DNA of 64,000 bases, taken from the NCBI GenBank assembly GCA_964437365.1, contig CAYTGM010000006.1, forward strand, positions 1 to 64,000, in the 5' to 3' direction. Made by a program: the position numbers and the translations under genes. The DNA is from CAYTGM01 sp964437365. Lineage in GTDB: Bacteria > Sumerlaeota > Sumerlaeia > SLMS01. Position 1 is the stretch's first letter. Every line of letters starts with the position of its first letter. This document shows, in pieces, positions 34,569-44,231 of this stretch. A model generated the notes under the pieces. The model was given only the letters and a program-made list of their open reading frames with translations, was not told the origin of the DNA and ran no database searches.

Positions 34569-34618
34569 TCTAAGAGTGGCATTTAACTTTCCACTGAATT
34601 CTAACTTTTCTGGTTATT

Positions 34619-35443
34619 GTGAATCTTCTTACCTTAAGCTCTATCATCTGTATATTGGGTGGCACTCTTGGTCTTCTTGCCTGGCAGGAGTTTTCACCTG
34701 CCTACCCGATACTTAAAGTGTGGGTCTCAATTCTATTCTTTCCTATTCTCTTGTCGCTTTTGGCATTCTTTCAACTTGGAAACAATAAGATAAGAGAGTC
34801 TTTCAGACCCAAGACAAGCTCGTTCCTCTGGCTTGTGATGATCGTCGTCTCCCTCATTGTCTATATGGGAATCCTTGGAATCGCATTTGCAACTCAAGCG
34901 ATATACTTTACATTTGCTGACCATACAAGATTCAATTATTTGATCATTTCCTGTGTCATCGGCATACCTGTTCTAGCGTTTCTCTCTGTCTATGGCTATG
35001 AAAGCGGTTTGCGCCTTGTTATTGACAGAGAGTTACAAAACCGGTTGGGAGATTATCCTGCTCTACTTGTAACTTCAGTAATCGGAGTACTCTGCTGGCT
35101 ACCTTTATACTCAAATTTCCTGGCCTTTGGATCCAACTTTGTTTTCCCTCTCGAAATAGTAGGATTATTCTTTCTAGAGATGACCTATACGGTAATCGTA
35201 CGAGGCGGTTCAGGAATACTTATAACCGGAATTCATCGAGGAGTCATTCTCTTTCTTTCCGTCCTGATTGTGAGTGACGTAAATACTAATTTTTATCCTG
35301 CAGCCTACTATTCTTCTTCAAGTCAAAGTTTCTATACGTTCCGATTCTTCATGATTCTCATTTGCTGCAGCCTCTTGCTGTTTGGACTGCTTTTTTCACA
35401 ATACAAGTCTATTGCTCAGAACGAGGAGTTACAATCAGCGTGA
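34619..35443 (+). CDS. Polytopic membrane protein, unknown
   Basis: This 274-residue protein has about seven or eight hydrophobic helices. No motif from a known transporter or oxidoreductase is recognised, and no conserved heme-type His pairs stand out. It is the first gene of a tight three-gene unit: its TGA overlaps the GTG start of the next gene, which in turn overlaps a Tat-targeted Fe-S aldo/keto reductase. It may form, with the second protein, a membrane partner for that reductase. The GTG start has only a weak ribosome site. Confidence 0.7.
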   Translation: MNLLTLSSIICILGGTLGLLAWQEFSPAYPILKVWVSILFFPILLSLLAFFQLGNNKIRESFRPKTSSFLWLVMIVVSLIVYMGILGIAFATQAIYFTFADHTRFNYLIISCVIGIPVLAFLSVYGYESGLRLVIDRELQNRLGDYPALLVTSVIGVLCWLPLYSNFLAFGSNFVFPLEIVGLFFLEMTYTVIVRGGSGILITGIHRGVILFLSVLIVSDVNTNFYPAAYYSSSSQSFYTFRFFMILICCSLLLFGLLFSQYKSIAQNEELQSA

Positions 35444-35913
35444 AGTGGTTACGTGACAATGCCTGGTGGAATACCTTTTTTGTCTTTTCTCTGGTCGTCA
35501 TGGCTACCTGGACGATTGTGATTAAATTCGTGACACCTCTCCTCTATAGTACATCTAGTTCTACTTTTGAAGGAAGTGCTGAACTTCCCATCATGTGGGA
35601 TTTCTGGTGGGTTGCCCATCTATATCTTGCCTGGGCTCTCTGGAATTACAGACGAGATGCGTGGGTTGCTGCAGCTCTGATCTCTTTGATTGAAGTAATT
35701 ATTGTCATTACCAAGTTCTTTTTCTTTGCTCTCGAACCAGAAGATTCAGTCTGGAGACTGCTCTGGTTTACAAACAAGGTTTATGTACTTGTGATCTTCA
35801 TGCTACTTACAGCATTCTGTGTTCACCGGCCGTACTTGAATTATCTCTCATCAAAAGGCATCTATATCCCAAAGGGCTTATTCAAGAAACAGTTTGAAAG
35901 GAGCTCATCATGA
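35440..35913 (+). CDS. Membrane protein, unknown, second gene of Tat-AKR operon
   Basis: This 157-residue protein has four predicted helices (about 12-34, 50-66, 72-98 and 108-130). It has many Trp residues and a short basic C-terminal tail. Its GTG start at 35440 overlaps the upstream stop as GTGA, with GAGGAG eleven bases before it; the longer frame from 35362 is rejected for this reason. Its stop overlaps the next ATG as ATGA. No known family is recognised. Confidence 0.72.
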   Translation: MKWLRDNAWWNTFFVFSLVVMATWTIVIKFVTPLLYSTSSSTFEGSAELPIMWDFWWVAHLYLAWALWNYRRDAWVAAALISLIEVIIVITKFFFFALEPEDSVWRLLWFTNKVYVLVIFMLLTAFCVHRPYLNYLSSKGIYIPKGLFKKQFERSSS

Positions 35914-37223
35914 AACAGGAAGACTCTGCAGAGGAAATCAAAAAAAAGAAAGAACAAATCAAGAGAAGAGCTTTCTTACTTGGTTCTGCGACGGCAGGGC
36001 TGGGAGTGGCGGCTGGAGTCTCCATATCTAGTGACTCGAGGAATTATGACAAGAGTCAGGTCGACTCGCCAGAGAAAAAGGGGTCTTCGTCTACGAACGG
36101 TTCTGAGATGAAGTATAGAACGCTTGGGAGAACGGGCCTTGTGGTTTCTGAGGTTGGATTTGGTGGAGCGATGATCAATGATGCAGAGACAGTGGCTTAC
36201 GCGCTGGACCAGGGAATCAATTACTTCGATACGGCACACTGCTATGGCGGTGGAAATAGCGAGAGATCCATGGGCAGAGCCCTTAAGGGCAAAAGAGACC
36301 AGGTTGTCCTGACTACTAAATGGTGTCCTCATCATATTGGGAAATCTTTCAAGAAGGAACACTATTTGGAGCAGTTGGATATCAGTTTAAAACGCCTTCA
36401 GGTAGATCATGTAGACATAGTGCTCAACCATGCCTGCTCAAAGAGAGAGGATGGACTAGGTATAGACAGACTAAAAGACCCAGAGATGCTTGAAGCATTC
36501 GAGGTGGCAAAGACTGCCGGGAAGGTAAGTTTCCTTGGAGCCAGCGGTCATAACACTGACCTGATGGAGATCATGCACTATTGTGTGGACTCTGGTAACT
36601 TTGACGTTCTGCTTTGCCGGTACAGCTTCCTTGATTACCCGGAGCAAGATAATCTTATTGAAAAGGCTCACGCCAATGGTGTGGGTTTTGTGGCAATGAA
36701 GACACTTGCTGGAGCCAAAGGAGCGGATTTAGACCAATTCAAAGGGAAGTATACCTCTTACAAACAGGCTGCATTAAAGTGGGCTCTTTCTAATAAGAAG
36801 ATTTCAAACCTTGTAATCTCGATTTCAAATAAATCAAACGTTGATGAATATATAGCCGCCTCCGGAAATGATTTATCGGACAATGATCAGGCATTACTCC
36901 TTGAATACCAGAAAGAGTTCAATGAACAGGTTTGCAGATACTGTGGGGCTTGTGAAGAAACCTGCAACGACGAAGTCAGAATCACTGATATCCTCAGGTT
37001 TGGAATGTATTATAATGAATACGGGCATACCGACCGCGCCATTGAAGCTTATGCAAACCTGAATAAAAATGAGTTAGCCTCAGGTTGTTCGAGTTGTACC
37101 GGGTACTGCCAGGCAAGTTGTCAGTACAATATTCCAATCCGTTCACTCATGATTAGTGTAGATGAAAAACTCCACGGGAAAGACTATACAGAGGTTAACG
37201 GACCGCACACCCTTGGTGGTTAG
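35910..37223 (+). CDS. Tat-exported aldo/keto reductase with C-terminal Fe-S motifs
   Basis: This 437-residue protein has the Tat signal KRRAFLLGSATAG (about 18-30) with a hydrophobic tail. An AKR barrel follows (about 67-330), with YFDTAHCYGGGNSE (catalytic Asp/Tyr), LTTKWC for Lys and VLNHAC for His. Two cysteine clusters come at the C-terminus: CRYCGACEETC (four Cys, ferredoxin-like [4Fe-4S]) and CSSCTGYCQASC. Iron-sulfur AKRs of this type occur in other bacteria, but Tat export and linkage to two membrane proteins suggest a periplasmic redox complex, which is an inference. The ATG overlaps the preceding stop. Confidence 0.88.
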   Translation: MKQEDSAEEIKKKKEQIKRRAFLLGSATAGLGVAAGVSISSDSRNYDKSQVDSPEKKGSSSTNGSEMKYRTLGRTGLVVSEVGFGGAMINDAETVAYALDQGINYFDTAHCYGGGNSERSMGRALKGKRDQVVLTTKWCPHHIGKSFKKEHYLEQLDISLKRLQVDHVDIVLNHACSKREDGLGIDRLKDPEMLEAFEVAKTAGKVSFLGASGHNTDLMEIMHYCVDSGNFDVLLCRYSFLDYPEQDNLIEKAHANGVGFVAMKTLAGAKGADLDQFKGKYTSYKQAALKWALSNKKISNLVISISNKSNVDEYIAASGNDLSDNDQALLLEYQKEFNEQVCRYCGACEETCNDEVRITDILRFGMYYNEYGHTDRAIEAYANLNKNELASGCSSCTGYCQASCQYNIPIRSLMISVDEKLHGKDYTEVNGPHTLGG

Positions 37224-37234
37224 AGTGCAATTCA

Positions 37235-39679
37235 TTATCGAAGGGTCCTCCAAGTTAAATGTCCGTCACCCGAGATTTTTACTTCGATTGTCCCATCTTC
37301 ATCAGTTCTTAAAATCATTGGCCCGTGTTGATCCAGCCTTCTCAGAACCACGTTGGACGGGTGACCATACCTGTTAAATCGCCCACAATTTAAGGTGACA
37401 ATATCTGGTTGAACAACATTCAAGAATTCCTGGCTGGTTGAAGTCTTTGATCCGTGATGACCTGCCTTCAGTAAGTCTGCCTGAAGCCTATCACCATAGA
37501 GAGATATCAAAGTTTGTTCCGTAGGGATACCCGTGTCACCAGTCAGAAGAAGTCTCTTTCCGGCAAATTCAATCATGAGCACGATAGAAGCTTCATTTCG
37601 CTCCTCGCCCACTGAAAATTCACTTGGGTGCAGCACTTCAATTGAAACTCTTCTTCCTAAGTCAGCCACGGAATCTCCCCGTGAAAGTCTTTGGAACTCT
37701 ATATCTTTTCGCTCGATAATCTCCAGTATCTCTTGAAACTCTGTGGTTTCGGCAGAGTCACCATTCGTATAGACCTTACCAACTTTTACAACCTCAAGCA
37801 ACTCAATATACCCACCCAGATGGTCAGCGTCCGGGTGCGTAAGTATCACTGCCTCAAGTTTGTTAATGCCCCTTGATCGGAAGAAATCGGGAAAATACCA
37901 GGAGGCAAACTCAGGACCAGTATCGATTAAAATCCGTCTATTACCAGGTGCTTCCAGAAGTATAGCATCCCCTTGTGACACATCAAGAAATGAAACTTTC
38001 AGTGAACTTGTGCCAATATAGAATACCGGAATTATAGTAAAGAGCAGTACCGCAAGAAGAAGAGGAGACAGGTACTCGTGCCAGGTTCTTATTGGATAAA
38101 CGAATCGACGATTCAAAATCCACGTGGACCCCAAGGCTATCATATATAAGGCAATCGGAAGAATTACATGCCATTTACCCAGCACGAGAAAAGGAACTCC
38201 TTCACCCCCGAAGATCAGTGCAGCCTCGTCACACAGTAGTAGAGGAAGCTCGAGTAGAGTCAGTCCTATCTTCATGAGTGCAGGAAATAGAGCGCCAACC
38301 AACAAGAGTGTATATGCCACTTTAACAATCAGAACAATGAATGGTACAAGCAATGCATTGGCAAAAGGAGCAAGCAGAGAGAATTCTCCAAAATGATAGA
38401 AGACAAGGGGAGATAGTGCAATCTGTATAAATACTGACACAAAGAACAACTGAATAACTTTAATAGCGAGCGAAGCCCATATTGACCACCCAAGTCTCGG
38501 CCCCAGCACCTCCTCCAACCTGATGAGCATTGGAGCTATGAAGACGAGGGTGAACGTGCAGAGAAAAGACATTTGAAAATCCAATTTCCACAGTGACTCC
38601 GGAGACAGCAGGAGGTAAAATACGGCAAGAGTTGATAAGGACCCAACTGGTTCTACAGGCCTCTTGAGCAGATGGGTACTCTCATAGAGGAGAAGAAGAA
38701 TACTTGCTCTGACAACACTTGCTCGAAAACCAATCAAAAGAGCGAAAAGAAAAAGGAAAATGGCCAGCAAGATCAATCTAGAGGCGACAGGAACCTGCAG
38801 GACTCTTAACAGGATAAGAAGAATTGATCCCATCAGAAGTGTATGGAGACCACTGACAGCGAATAGATGGAGAAGACCAGCACGTCTATATACATCTCTC
38901 TGAGTCTGCGACAGGTCGTAAGTTTTTCCAAGCATCAGGGATTTCAGAAGCGCAGCTGATTGCGTACTCATCCCTTCATCAATTTCATTTTGTAAAGCAT
39001 GAGAGGTTCTTGCTCCACCTCTGTAAATCGTACTGAGGACAGAATTGGACTTCTCCACTTCTTCCAAACCAGAAAGACTGCTTGAAACATGTAGAAAGGC
39101 GATCGCACCGTTCTGCCTGAGCCACGAGTAAGGCTCGCCAGAATAGAGATTGTGTGGCAGCTCGTAGAGTTTCCCGACACACTTTATTGTATCCCCAGGG
39201 ACATTTACGAAGCTGTTGTTTTTCACACTATCAGGCGCTGATATTCGAACAGCCAATGGTGCCGGAATCACATCTCTTTTCCCTGAGTACTCAAGCACTC
39301 CCCCTGATTTCAGGTAGAGAGTCCAGCCAGCAGCGGTCCGGCGCGGAAACCCATCGATCTCGCCCGTGACAGAAACATACTCCATTTCGTGAAGACCGAT
39401 ACTATCGATCAGCTCTATTCCCACTTCATTCTGTGCTGTTATGACAGCTTGCTGTGTAAAGCCAATTGCGATGAAAATGATAATAAAGAGAATAAGGAAA
39501 CAGCTTTTTCTCAATCGGGGTTGGAAGATTGTGATTATTACCAGAGGGCCCAGAGTGAGAAGTAAACCCCAAACTATGTGGACTTCACGAGTGCCGATGC
39601 CAACGAATGAACCCGCCAACAGGCTTAATAATGCTGTAAAAGGAGGGCGTTTCAAGTATTCAGACATGGTTAGACTCAT
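37235..39679 (-). CDS. comEC: ComEC/Rec2 DNA-uptake channel protein
   Basis: This 814-residue protein has an N-terminal DUF4131-type hydrophobic part. The central competence membrane domain (about 220-530) carries LLHLFAVSGLHTLLM and FLFALLIGFRASVVRASILL. The C-terminal metallo-beta-lactamase domain (about 560-814) has GDAILLEAPGNRRILIDTGP, LTHPDADHLGG near 610, LLTGDTG and KAGHHGSKTS. ComEC forms the inner-membrane path for single-stranded DNA in natural transformation; the C-terminal domain is a nuclease in several species. Other competence genes are not seen here. It is convergent with the Tat-AKR operon. Confidence 0.95.
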   Translation of the reverse strand: MSLTMSEYLKRPPFTALLSLLAGSFVGIGTREVHIVWGLLLTLGPLVIITIFQPRLRKSCFLILFIIIFIAIGFTQQAVITAQNEVGIELIDSIGLHEMEYVSVTGEIDGFPRRTAAGWTLYLKSGGVLEYSGKRDVIPAPLAVRISAPDSVKNNSFVNVPGDTIKCVGKLYELPHNLYSGEPYSWLRQNGAIAFLHVSSSLSGLEEVEKSNSVLSTIYRGGARTSHALQNEIDEGMSTQSAALLKSLMLGKTYDLSQTQRDVYRRAGLLHLFAVSGLHTLLMGSILLILLRVLQVPVASRLILLAIFLFLFALLIGFRASVVRASILLLLYESTHLLKRPVEPVGSLSTLAVFYLLLSPESLWKLDFQMSFLCTFTLVFIAPMLIRLEEVLGPRLGWSIWASLAIKVIQLFFVSVFIQIALSPLVFYHFGEFSLLAPFANALLVPFIVLIVKVAYTLLLVGALFPALMKIGLTLLELPLLLCDEAALIFGGEGVPFLVLGKWHVILPIALYMIALGSTWILNRRFVYPIRTWHEYLSPLLLAVLLFTIIPVFYIGTSSLKVSFLDVSQGDAILLEAPGNRRILIDTGPEFASWYFPDFFRSRGINKLEAVILTHPDADHLGGYIELLEVVKVGKVYTNGDSAETTEFQEILEIIERKDIEFQRLSRGDSVADLGRRVSIEVLHPSEFSVGEERNEASIVLMIEFAGKRLLLTGDTGIPTEQTLISLYGDRLQADLLKAGHHGSKTSTSQEFLNVVQPDIVTLNCGRFNRYGHPSNVVLRRLDQHGPMILRTDEDGTIEVKISGDGHLTWRTLR

Positions 39680-39854
39680 CGGTTCCAGCGCCGACCTCCA
39701 CGACGGTATAGCATGTGCTCACTCTACTTGGAGAGCTTCAAGTGTGTGAAAAGCCCCTAACGTATGAGGATAGATCGGCGTCACACAACTCTATATGGGC
39801 CCTTGATCAGAGCTAAGTATTCTGGCTTGGGCAAATTTATTAAAGGTCTGCTTC

Positions 39855-42005
39855 ATGGAATCAAGAGACAATACAATTGATATTGCGAATAATCTCCCTC
39901 CTCAGAGCGAGATAGCCAAATTACCCTCCGATGGGGGTGAAGATTGGAACCGCCTGATATTCGAAAGTAGTCCCTACCTGCTTCAACATGCAGCTAATCC
40001 TGTTGATTGGTACCCTTGGGGCGAGGAGGCATTCGCTGAAGCAAAGAGGAGAGATGTTCCCGTTTTCCTTTCTGTGGGTTACGCCACCTGTCACTGGTGC
40101 CATGTGATGGAGCACGAAAGTTTTGAAGATGCTGAAATTGGAAAATTGCTGAGTGATCACTTCGTTTGTATCAAAGTCGATCGAGAAGAAAGACCTGACA
40201 TCGACCATGTATATATGACAGTAACTCAGGCTCTGACTGGAAGCGGTGGCTGGCCGATGACAGTCATCCTGACACCTGAGAAAAAGCCATTCTTTGCTGG
40301 AACTTATTTTCCAAAGGAGAGCAAATACGGGCGTCCAGGAATAAGGGATCTCGTCCGTCATATAGACACTCTTTGGAAAGATGATCGGGAAAAAGTAAGC
40401 GAAGCGACCAGTGAAATTGCTTCTCACATTCAAAAAATGTCCGGAACCTTCCCGGGGAATCGCCTGAATGAAGAAATCTACCTATCTGCACTTGATTCCT
40501 TCAAGGCAAGGTTCGACCGAGAGAAAGGTGGCTTTGGCTCGAGGCCTAAATTTCCGGTGCCACACAATCTTTCGCTCCTCCTGCGTATCTATAAAAAGTA
40601 CGAGAAGGAAGAAGCGCTCAGGATGGTGGAAAAGACCCTTACTGAGATGCGTAAGGGTGGGATATTTGACCAGGTAGGTTTTGGCTTCCACCGGTACTCC
40701 ACCGACGAAGACTGGCTTCTACCCCACTTTGAAAAGATGCTCTATGATCAGGCATTACTCATGATTGCCTATACAGAAGCCTACCAGGTCACTGGTAATG
40801 AATTATATCGCCAGACAGTTGAGGAGATAGCAGATTATGTTCTAAGAGACATGACCCATCCAGAAGGAGGTTTCTATAGTGCGGAGGACGCAGACAGCGA
40901 AGGCGTAGAAGGCAAATTCTATATCTGGACTGTAGATGAAGTCACGGCCATTCTGGGAGAAGAAAAGGCTCAGACATTTTGTAAAATATATAACCTGAAA
41001 GAAGAAGGCAACTTTCGTGAAGAGAGCACAGGTGAATTAATTCCTGCTAATATTCCTCACCTGGAAGAAACACTCAATGAGATCGCTAAGCAAAGAGGAA
41101 TCGATCCCAATGACCTTAAAAGTGATTTGAATCAAAGTAGAATCCTGCTATACAAAGAGAGGGAGAAGCGAATTCATCCTCTGAAAGACGATAAGATCCT
41201 CACTGACTGGAATGGCCTCATGATTGGCGCATTGTCGATGGCAGGTGCGGCACTGAATGATCCGAGACTGATTGATGCCGCCCGAAACGCTGCAGATTTC
41301 ATTCTCGACAAAATGCGTGCTGAAAATGGAGACCTCTTGAAACGATACAGAACTGGTAATGCAGGTTTACCTGCTCATTTGAATGACTATTCATTCTTTA
41401 CCTTTGGTCTGGTCGAGCTCTATCAAAGCACCTTAGCCTCTAAATACCTCGAAGAGGCGACAAAGCTCTCTGATAAGTTACTCCAGAACTTCTGGGACAG
41501 TGAGAAAGATGCGTTCTTTCAAACTTCCAACTCAGGAGAAGAACTAATCGTCAGAGCTAAAGAAGCCTATGACGGAGCAACGCCTTCAGGGAACTCGGTT
41601 TCAGCGCTGGTTTTTGCTAAATTAGGCAAACTAACTGGTGACGAGTCGTATACTGAGACTGCCCAGAAAACTATCGATGCATTTTCCGGTGTCATTGACA
41701 GCTCCCCATCAAATTTTTCATTCATGCTGATCGCTCAGGACTTTTTGATCGGTCCTGGACAGGAAATCATTTTGACCGGTAAGGACATAGTTCCAACGTT
41801 AATGAAGGCACGAAAGAAATTCATTCCTGACACTGTATTCGCGGGATTTAGTGAGCAAAAAAGCCGAGAGCAGTTAGTCCGACTTGCACCATTTCTGAAA
41901 GACTATCAGATCAATGAGAAGGACTTTAAGGCATATGTGTGCCAGAATTTCAGCTGCAGGCAGCCTACAACGGACAAAGAAGACTTCCTTTCCCAGCTAG
42001 AGTGA
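39855..42005 (+). CDS. YyaL/SSP411-type thioredoxin-fold protein (DUF255)
   Basis: The 716-residue protein has an N-terminal thioredoxin-like domain with SSPYLLQHAANPVDWYPWG and Cys79-His-Trp-Cys82 in GYATCHWCHVMEHESF. A long (alpha/alpha)6-barrel resembling N-acylglucosamine 2-epimerases or cellulases follows. Family marks include GSGGWPMTVILTPEKKPFFAGTYFP, FGFHRYSTDEDWLLPHFEKMLYDQA and ILTDWNGLMIGALSMAG. The family is widespread (human SPATA20) and its exact activity is not settled. It is likely cytoplasmic. No operon partner is evident; the epimerase gene follows 79 bases downstream. Confidence 0.93.
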   Translation: MESRDNTIDIANNLPPQSEIAKLPSDGGEDWNRLIFESSPYLLQHAANPVDWYPWGEEAFAEAKRRDVPVFLSVGYATCHWCHVMEHESFEDAEIGKLLSDHFVCIKVDREERPDIDHVYMTVTQALTGSGGWPMTVILTPEKKPFFAGTYFPKESKYGRPGIRDLVRHIDTLWKDDREKVSEATSEIASHIQKMSGTFPGNRLNEEIYLSALDSFKARFDREKGGFGSRPKFPVPHNLSLLLRIYKKYEKEEALRMVEKTLTEMRKGGIFDQVGFGFHRYSTDEDWLLPHFEKMLYDQALLMIAYTEAYQVTGNELYRQTVEEIADYVLRDMTHPEGGFYSAEDADSEGVEGKFYIWTVDEVTAILGEEKAQTFCKIYNLKEEGNFREESTGELIPANIPHLEETLNEIAKQRGIDPNDLKSDLNQSRILLYKEREKRIHPLKDDKILTDWNGLMIGALSMAGAALNDPRLIDAARNAADFILDKMRAENGDLLKRYRTGNAGLPAHLNDYSFFTFGLVELYQSTLASKYLEEATKLSDKLLQNFWDSEKDAFFQTSNSGEELIVRAKEAYDGATPSGNSVSALVFAKLGKLTGDESYTETAQKTIDAFSGVIDSSPSNFSFMLIAQDFLIGPGQEIILTGKDIVPTLMKARKKFIPDTVFAGFSEQKSREQLVRLAPFLKDYQINEKDFKAYVCQNFSCRQPTTDKEDFLSQLE

Positions 42006-42084
42006 TTACCATTTCCTCCTTGTGCCCCGATAAGCCTTGTTCAGGATCGTTTTCAAGCTACCGTCTGGAGATTGAATTGCAGAA

Positions 42085-43071
42085 ATGAACTGTCTTGTAA
42101 CAGGTGCAACTGGATTCGTGGGAAGTCATTTGTGCGAAAGTCTGGAAAAAGAGAATCATCATGTCTATGCGCTTACGAGACCCTCGAGTCTGTCGAGGTT
42201 GCCGGACCAGCATAATTACCGCGTGATCGAGGGCGATCTCGATTCGAAGAATAAATTTGCTCATTACGCCGAAGAACTTGACGTTGTTTTTCATCTGGCC
42301 GCAGTCACCAAAGCGATCAAAGATCAGGATTTCTATTCTATCAATGTGGATGGAACCCTTAGTCTGCTTGAGGGATTGCGTCGTGGAGGATTCCGTGGGC
42401 GCTTCGTCCTGTTGAGCAGTCTGGCTGCATCAGGTCCCAGTGAACCATCAACTCACCTCAGGATTGAGACTGACAAGTCTCGCCCTGTCAGCAGCTATGG
42501 TAAGAGCAAGCTCAGAGCGGAAAAAGCAGTTAAGAGCAAACTCCCACCAAATTGTACCTATACGATCCTGCGACCCGGGGCGATATACGGGCCACGCGAA
42601 CACGAGATATATGAAATATTAAAAGTAATGAACAAACTGGGTCTCGCAATAAACTTTGGACAGGGGACATCTACACAGATGACTCATGTTGAGGATGTCG
42701 TGAATGCTTTGCTACTTTCGGCTTTTAATCAGAAGGCGGCGGGAAAAACATATTTCGTAAATGATGAAGATGTATGGTCATTCACTAAGATCGTGGCTCT
42801 ATTAGAAGAACAGCTGAACCGTCGTATTCGAATTATACCTCTTCCCTACTGGTCTGCTTCTGCACTGGCAACACTCTATGATTTTGCTGGGTATATCTTT
42901 AGAAAACCTCTTAGCCCGCTCAATCGAGATAAGGTTAATGAGCTGAGAGAAAGTTTGTGGGCTGCCGACTCCTCGTTAATCCGAAGAGAGCTGCTTTGGA
43001 AACCAGCTTATCAGCTACCGGAAGGACTTGAAGAAACAATGAAATGGTACCGAGCCAATCAATGGCTATAA
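42085..43071 (+). CDS. NAD-dependent epimerase/dehydratase (extended SDR)
   Basis: This 328-residue extended short-chain dehydrogenase acts on a nucleotide sugar or related alcohol. It has the NAD motif VTGATGFVGSHL at 5-16, VFHLAAVTK near 68, SSLAASGPS near 111 and the catalytic Tyr138-Gly-Lys-Ser-Lys142. The substrate region RPGAIYGPRE and the TQMTHVEDVVNALLLS motif fit the atypical/extended SDR groups. The specific substrate cannot be told. The yicC-like gene begins 28 bases after it, so they may share a transcript. Confidence 0.9.
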   Translation: MNCLVTGATGFVGSHLCESLEKENHHVYALTRPSSLSRLPDQHNYRVIEGDLDSKNKFAHYAEELDVVFHLAAVTKAIKDQDFYSINVDGTLSLLEGLRRGGFRGRFVLLSSLAASGPSEPSTHLRIETDKSRPVSSYGKSKLRAEKAVKSKLPPNCTYTILRPGAIYGPREHEIYEILKVMNKLGLAINFGQGTSTQMTHVEDVVNALLLSAFNQKAAGKTYFVNDEDVWSFTKIVALLEEQLNRRIRIIPLPYWSASALATLYDFAGYIFRKPLSPLNRDKVNELRESLWAADSSLIRRELLWKPAYQLPEGLEETMKWYRANQWL

Positions 43072-43099
43072 TTCAATCAGATAAGAATGAGAAGTTAAT

Positions 43100-43975
43100 A
43101 TGCTAAAAAGTATGACAGGGTACGGAGCAGGAAAGTGCGAATCTGAGGAGTTAGGCTCGTTGCAAATAGACCTTAGAAGTGTAAACAGCCGCTATTTGGA
43201 GATCTATCTTCGACTTCCGAATGAACTCTCAACTTTTGATCCCATTATACGAAGTTATATACAAGGCCAGCTCCACCGTGGAAAAGTCACGGTTGAAGTA
43301 AAATTCCATGCGATTCCCGGGTCTGTCGAGGAATACAGAGTAAATGAAGCATTGCTGCAGGCGTTGGAGGAGTTTACATCCAGAAAGGGTCAAGAACCCT
43401 CTTTAGACCAGCTACTCCAAGTGTCAGGCGTCATCACCGTTGCACCAGACGACAGCAAGAAAGAGTTGCTCGAAAGCACCTTCATGAAAGCTCTGGAGGA
43501 GTCTATGAAAGGACTGATCCAGGAACGAGAGCGTGAAGGACAAAGCCTCAGATCTGCGATGCTTGAAATCGCTCATGAGATGCTCGAGAACCTCGAGAAA
43601 GTGGATGCCGCGAGAGGTGCTGTCACACAAAAGTATCAGCAAAAACTTCTAGAGAGGCTTGAAGAGCTACTCGGACCAAAAGCATCCTCTCTAGATCCAG
43701 GGCGCCTGGAGCAGGAGGTTGCCTTTTTCGCAGACAAAGCCGACATCACTGAGGAAGTTATCAGACTCCGAACTCATCTTCAGCATCTGGACAAGATACT
43801 CAGCGATACCGATAAACCTGTTCGCGGCAAGAAGATCGAATTCTTAAACCAGGAAATTATGAGAGAAATAAATACGATTGGCAGTAAAGCACGCGACCTC
43901 GAAATTACCGGCTACGTCCTTCAACTTAAGAACTTAAATGAAAGTTTGCGCGAACAGACGGCGAACATAGAATAA
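43100..43975 (+). CDS. YicC family endoribonuclease-like protein
   Basis: This 291-residue YicC/YloC-family protein has the N-terminal LKSMTGYGAGKCESEE and RSVNSRYLEIYLRLP signature. The family C-terminus is EVIRLRTHLQHLDKIL followed by KIEFLNQEIMREINTIGSKA. E. coli YicC is linked to RNA decay and stationary-phase growth. The usual partner gene gmk is not adjacent; a small membrane protein gene begins six bases later instead. Confidence 0.95.
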   Translation: MLKSMTGYGAGKCESEELGSLQIDLRSVNSRYLEIYLRLPNELSTFDPIIRSYIQGQLHRGKVTVEVKFHAIPGSVEEYRVNEALLQALEEFTSRKGQEPSLDQLLQVSGVITVAPDDSKKELLESTFMKALEESMKGLIQEREREGQSLRSAMLEIAHEMLENLEKVDAARGAVTQKYQQKLLERLEELLGPKASSLDPGRLEQEVAFFADKADITEEVIRLRTHLQHLDKILSDTDKPVRGKKIEFLNQEIMREINTIGSKARDLEITGYVLQLKNLNESLREQTANIE

Positions 43976-43980
43976 GCCTC

Positions 43981-44223
43981 ATGCTCGATTTGATATACGT
44001 TGCAATCATCATCATCGATATAGTTGTTATCAAAGATATACTGAAGAAACTGGAAGGCTCTACAGAGCGTTTTCTCTGGGTCATTTGTGTTTTGTTTCTT
44101 CCTGTGATCGGTGCGTTATACTGGTATCAGGTTCAGTATGTTGAGTCCTCGCGGCGCAAAGAGCTCCGGCAGGATAGGAGATATAAAGATGTAAAGGAAG
44201 TAAAGGGAGAAAAAAAGCTTTAG
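43981..44223 (+). CDS. Small two-helix membrane protein, PLDc_N-like
   Basis: This 80-residue protein has two helices (about 4-20 and 30-48) separated by a short loop with FLWVICVLFLPVIGALYWY, the pattern of the phospholipase-D-nuclease N-terminal (PLDc_N) domain. A strongly charged C-terminal tail rich in Lys/Arg/Glu follows. It follows the yicC-like gene by five bases, suggesting coupling. The function is unknown; such domains may be regulatory membrane modules. Confidence 0.75.
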   Translation: MLDLIYVAIIIIDIVVIKDILKKLEGSTERFLWVICVLFLPVIGALYWYQVQYVESSRRKELRQDRRYKDVKEVKGEKKL

Positions 44224-44231
44224 GTAAAACC

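Noticed and set aside
34575..34600. GTGGCATTTAACTTT as a sigma-54 promoter for the Tat-AKR operon
   Set aside because: The -12 GC is missing at the required distance, and a good TTGACA promoter is present just upstream.
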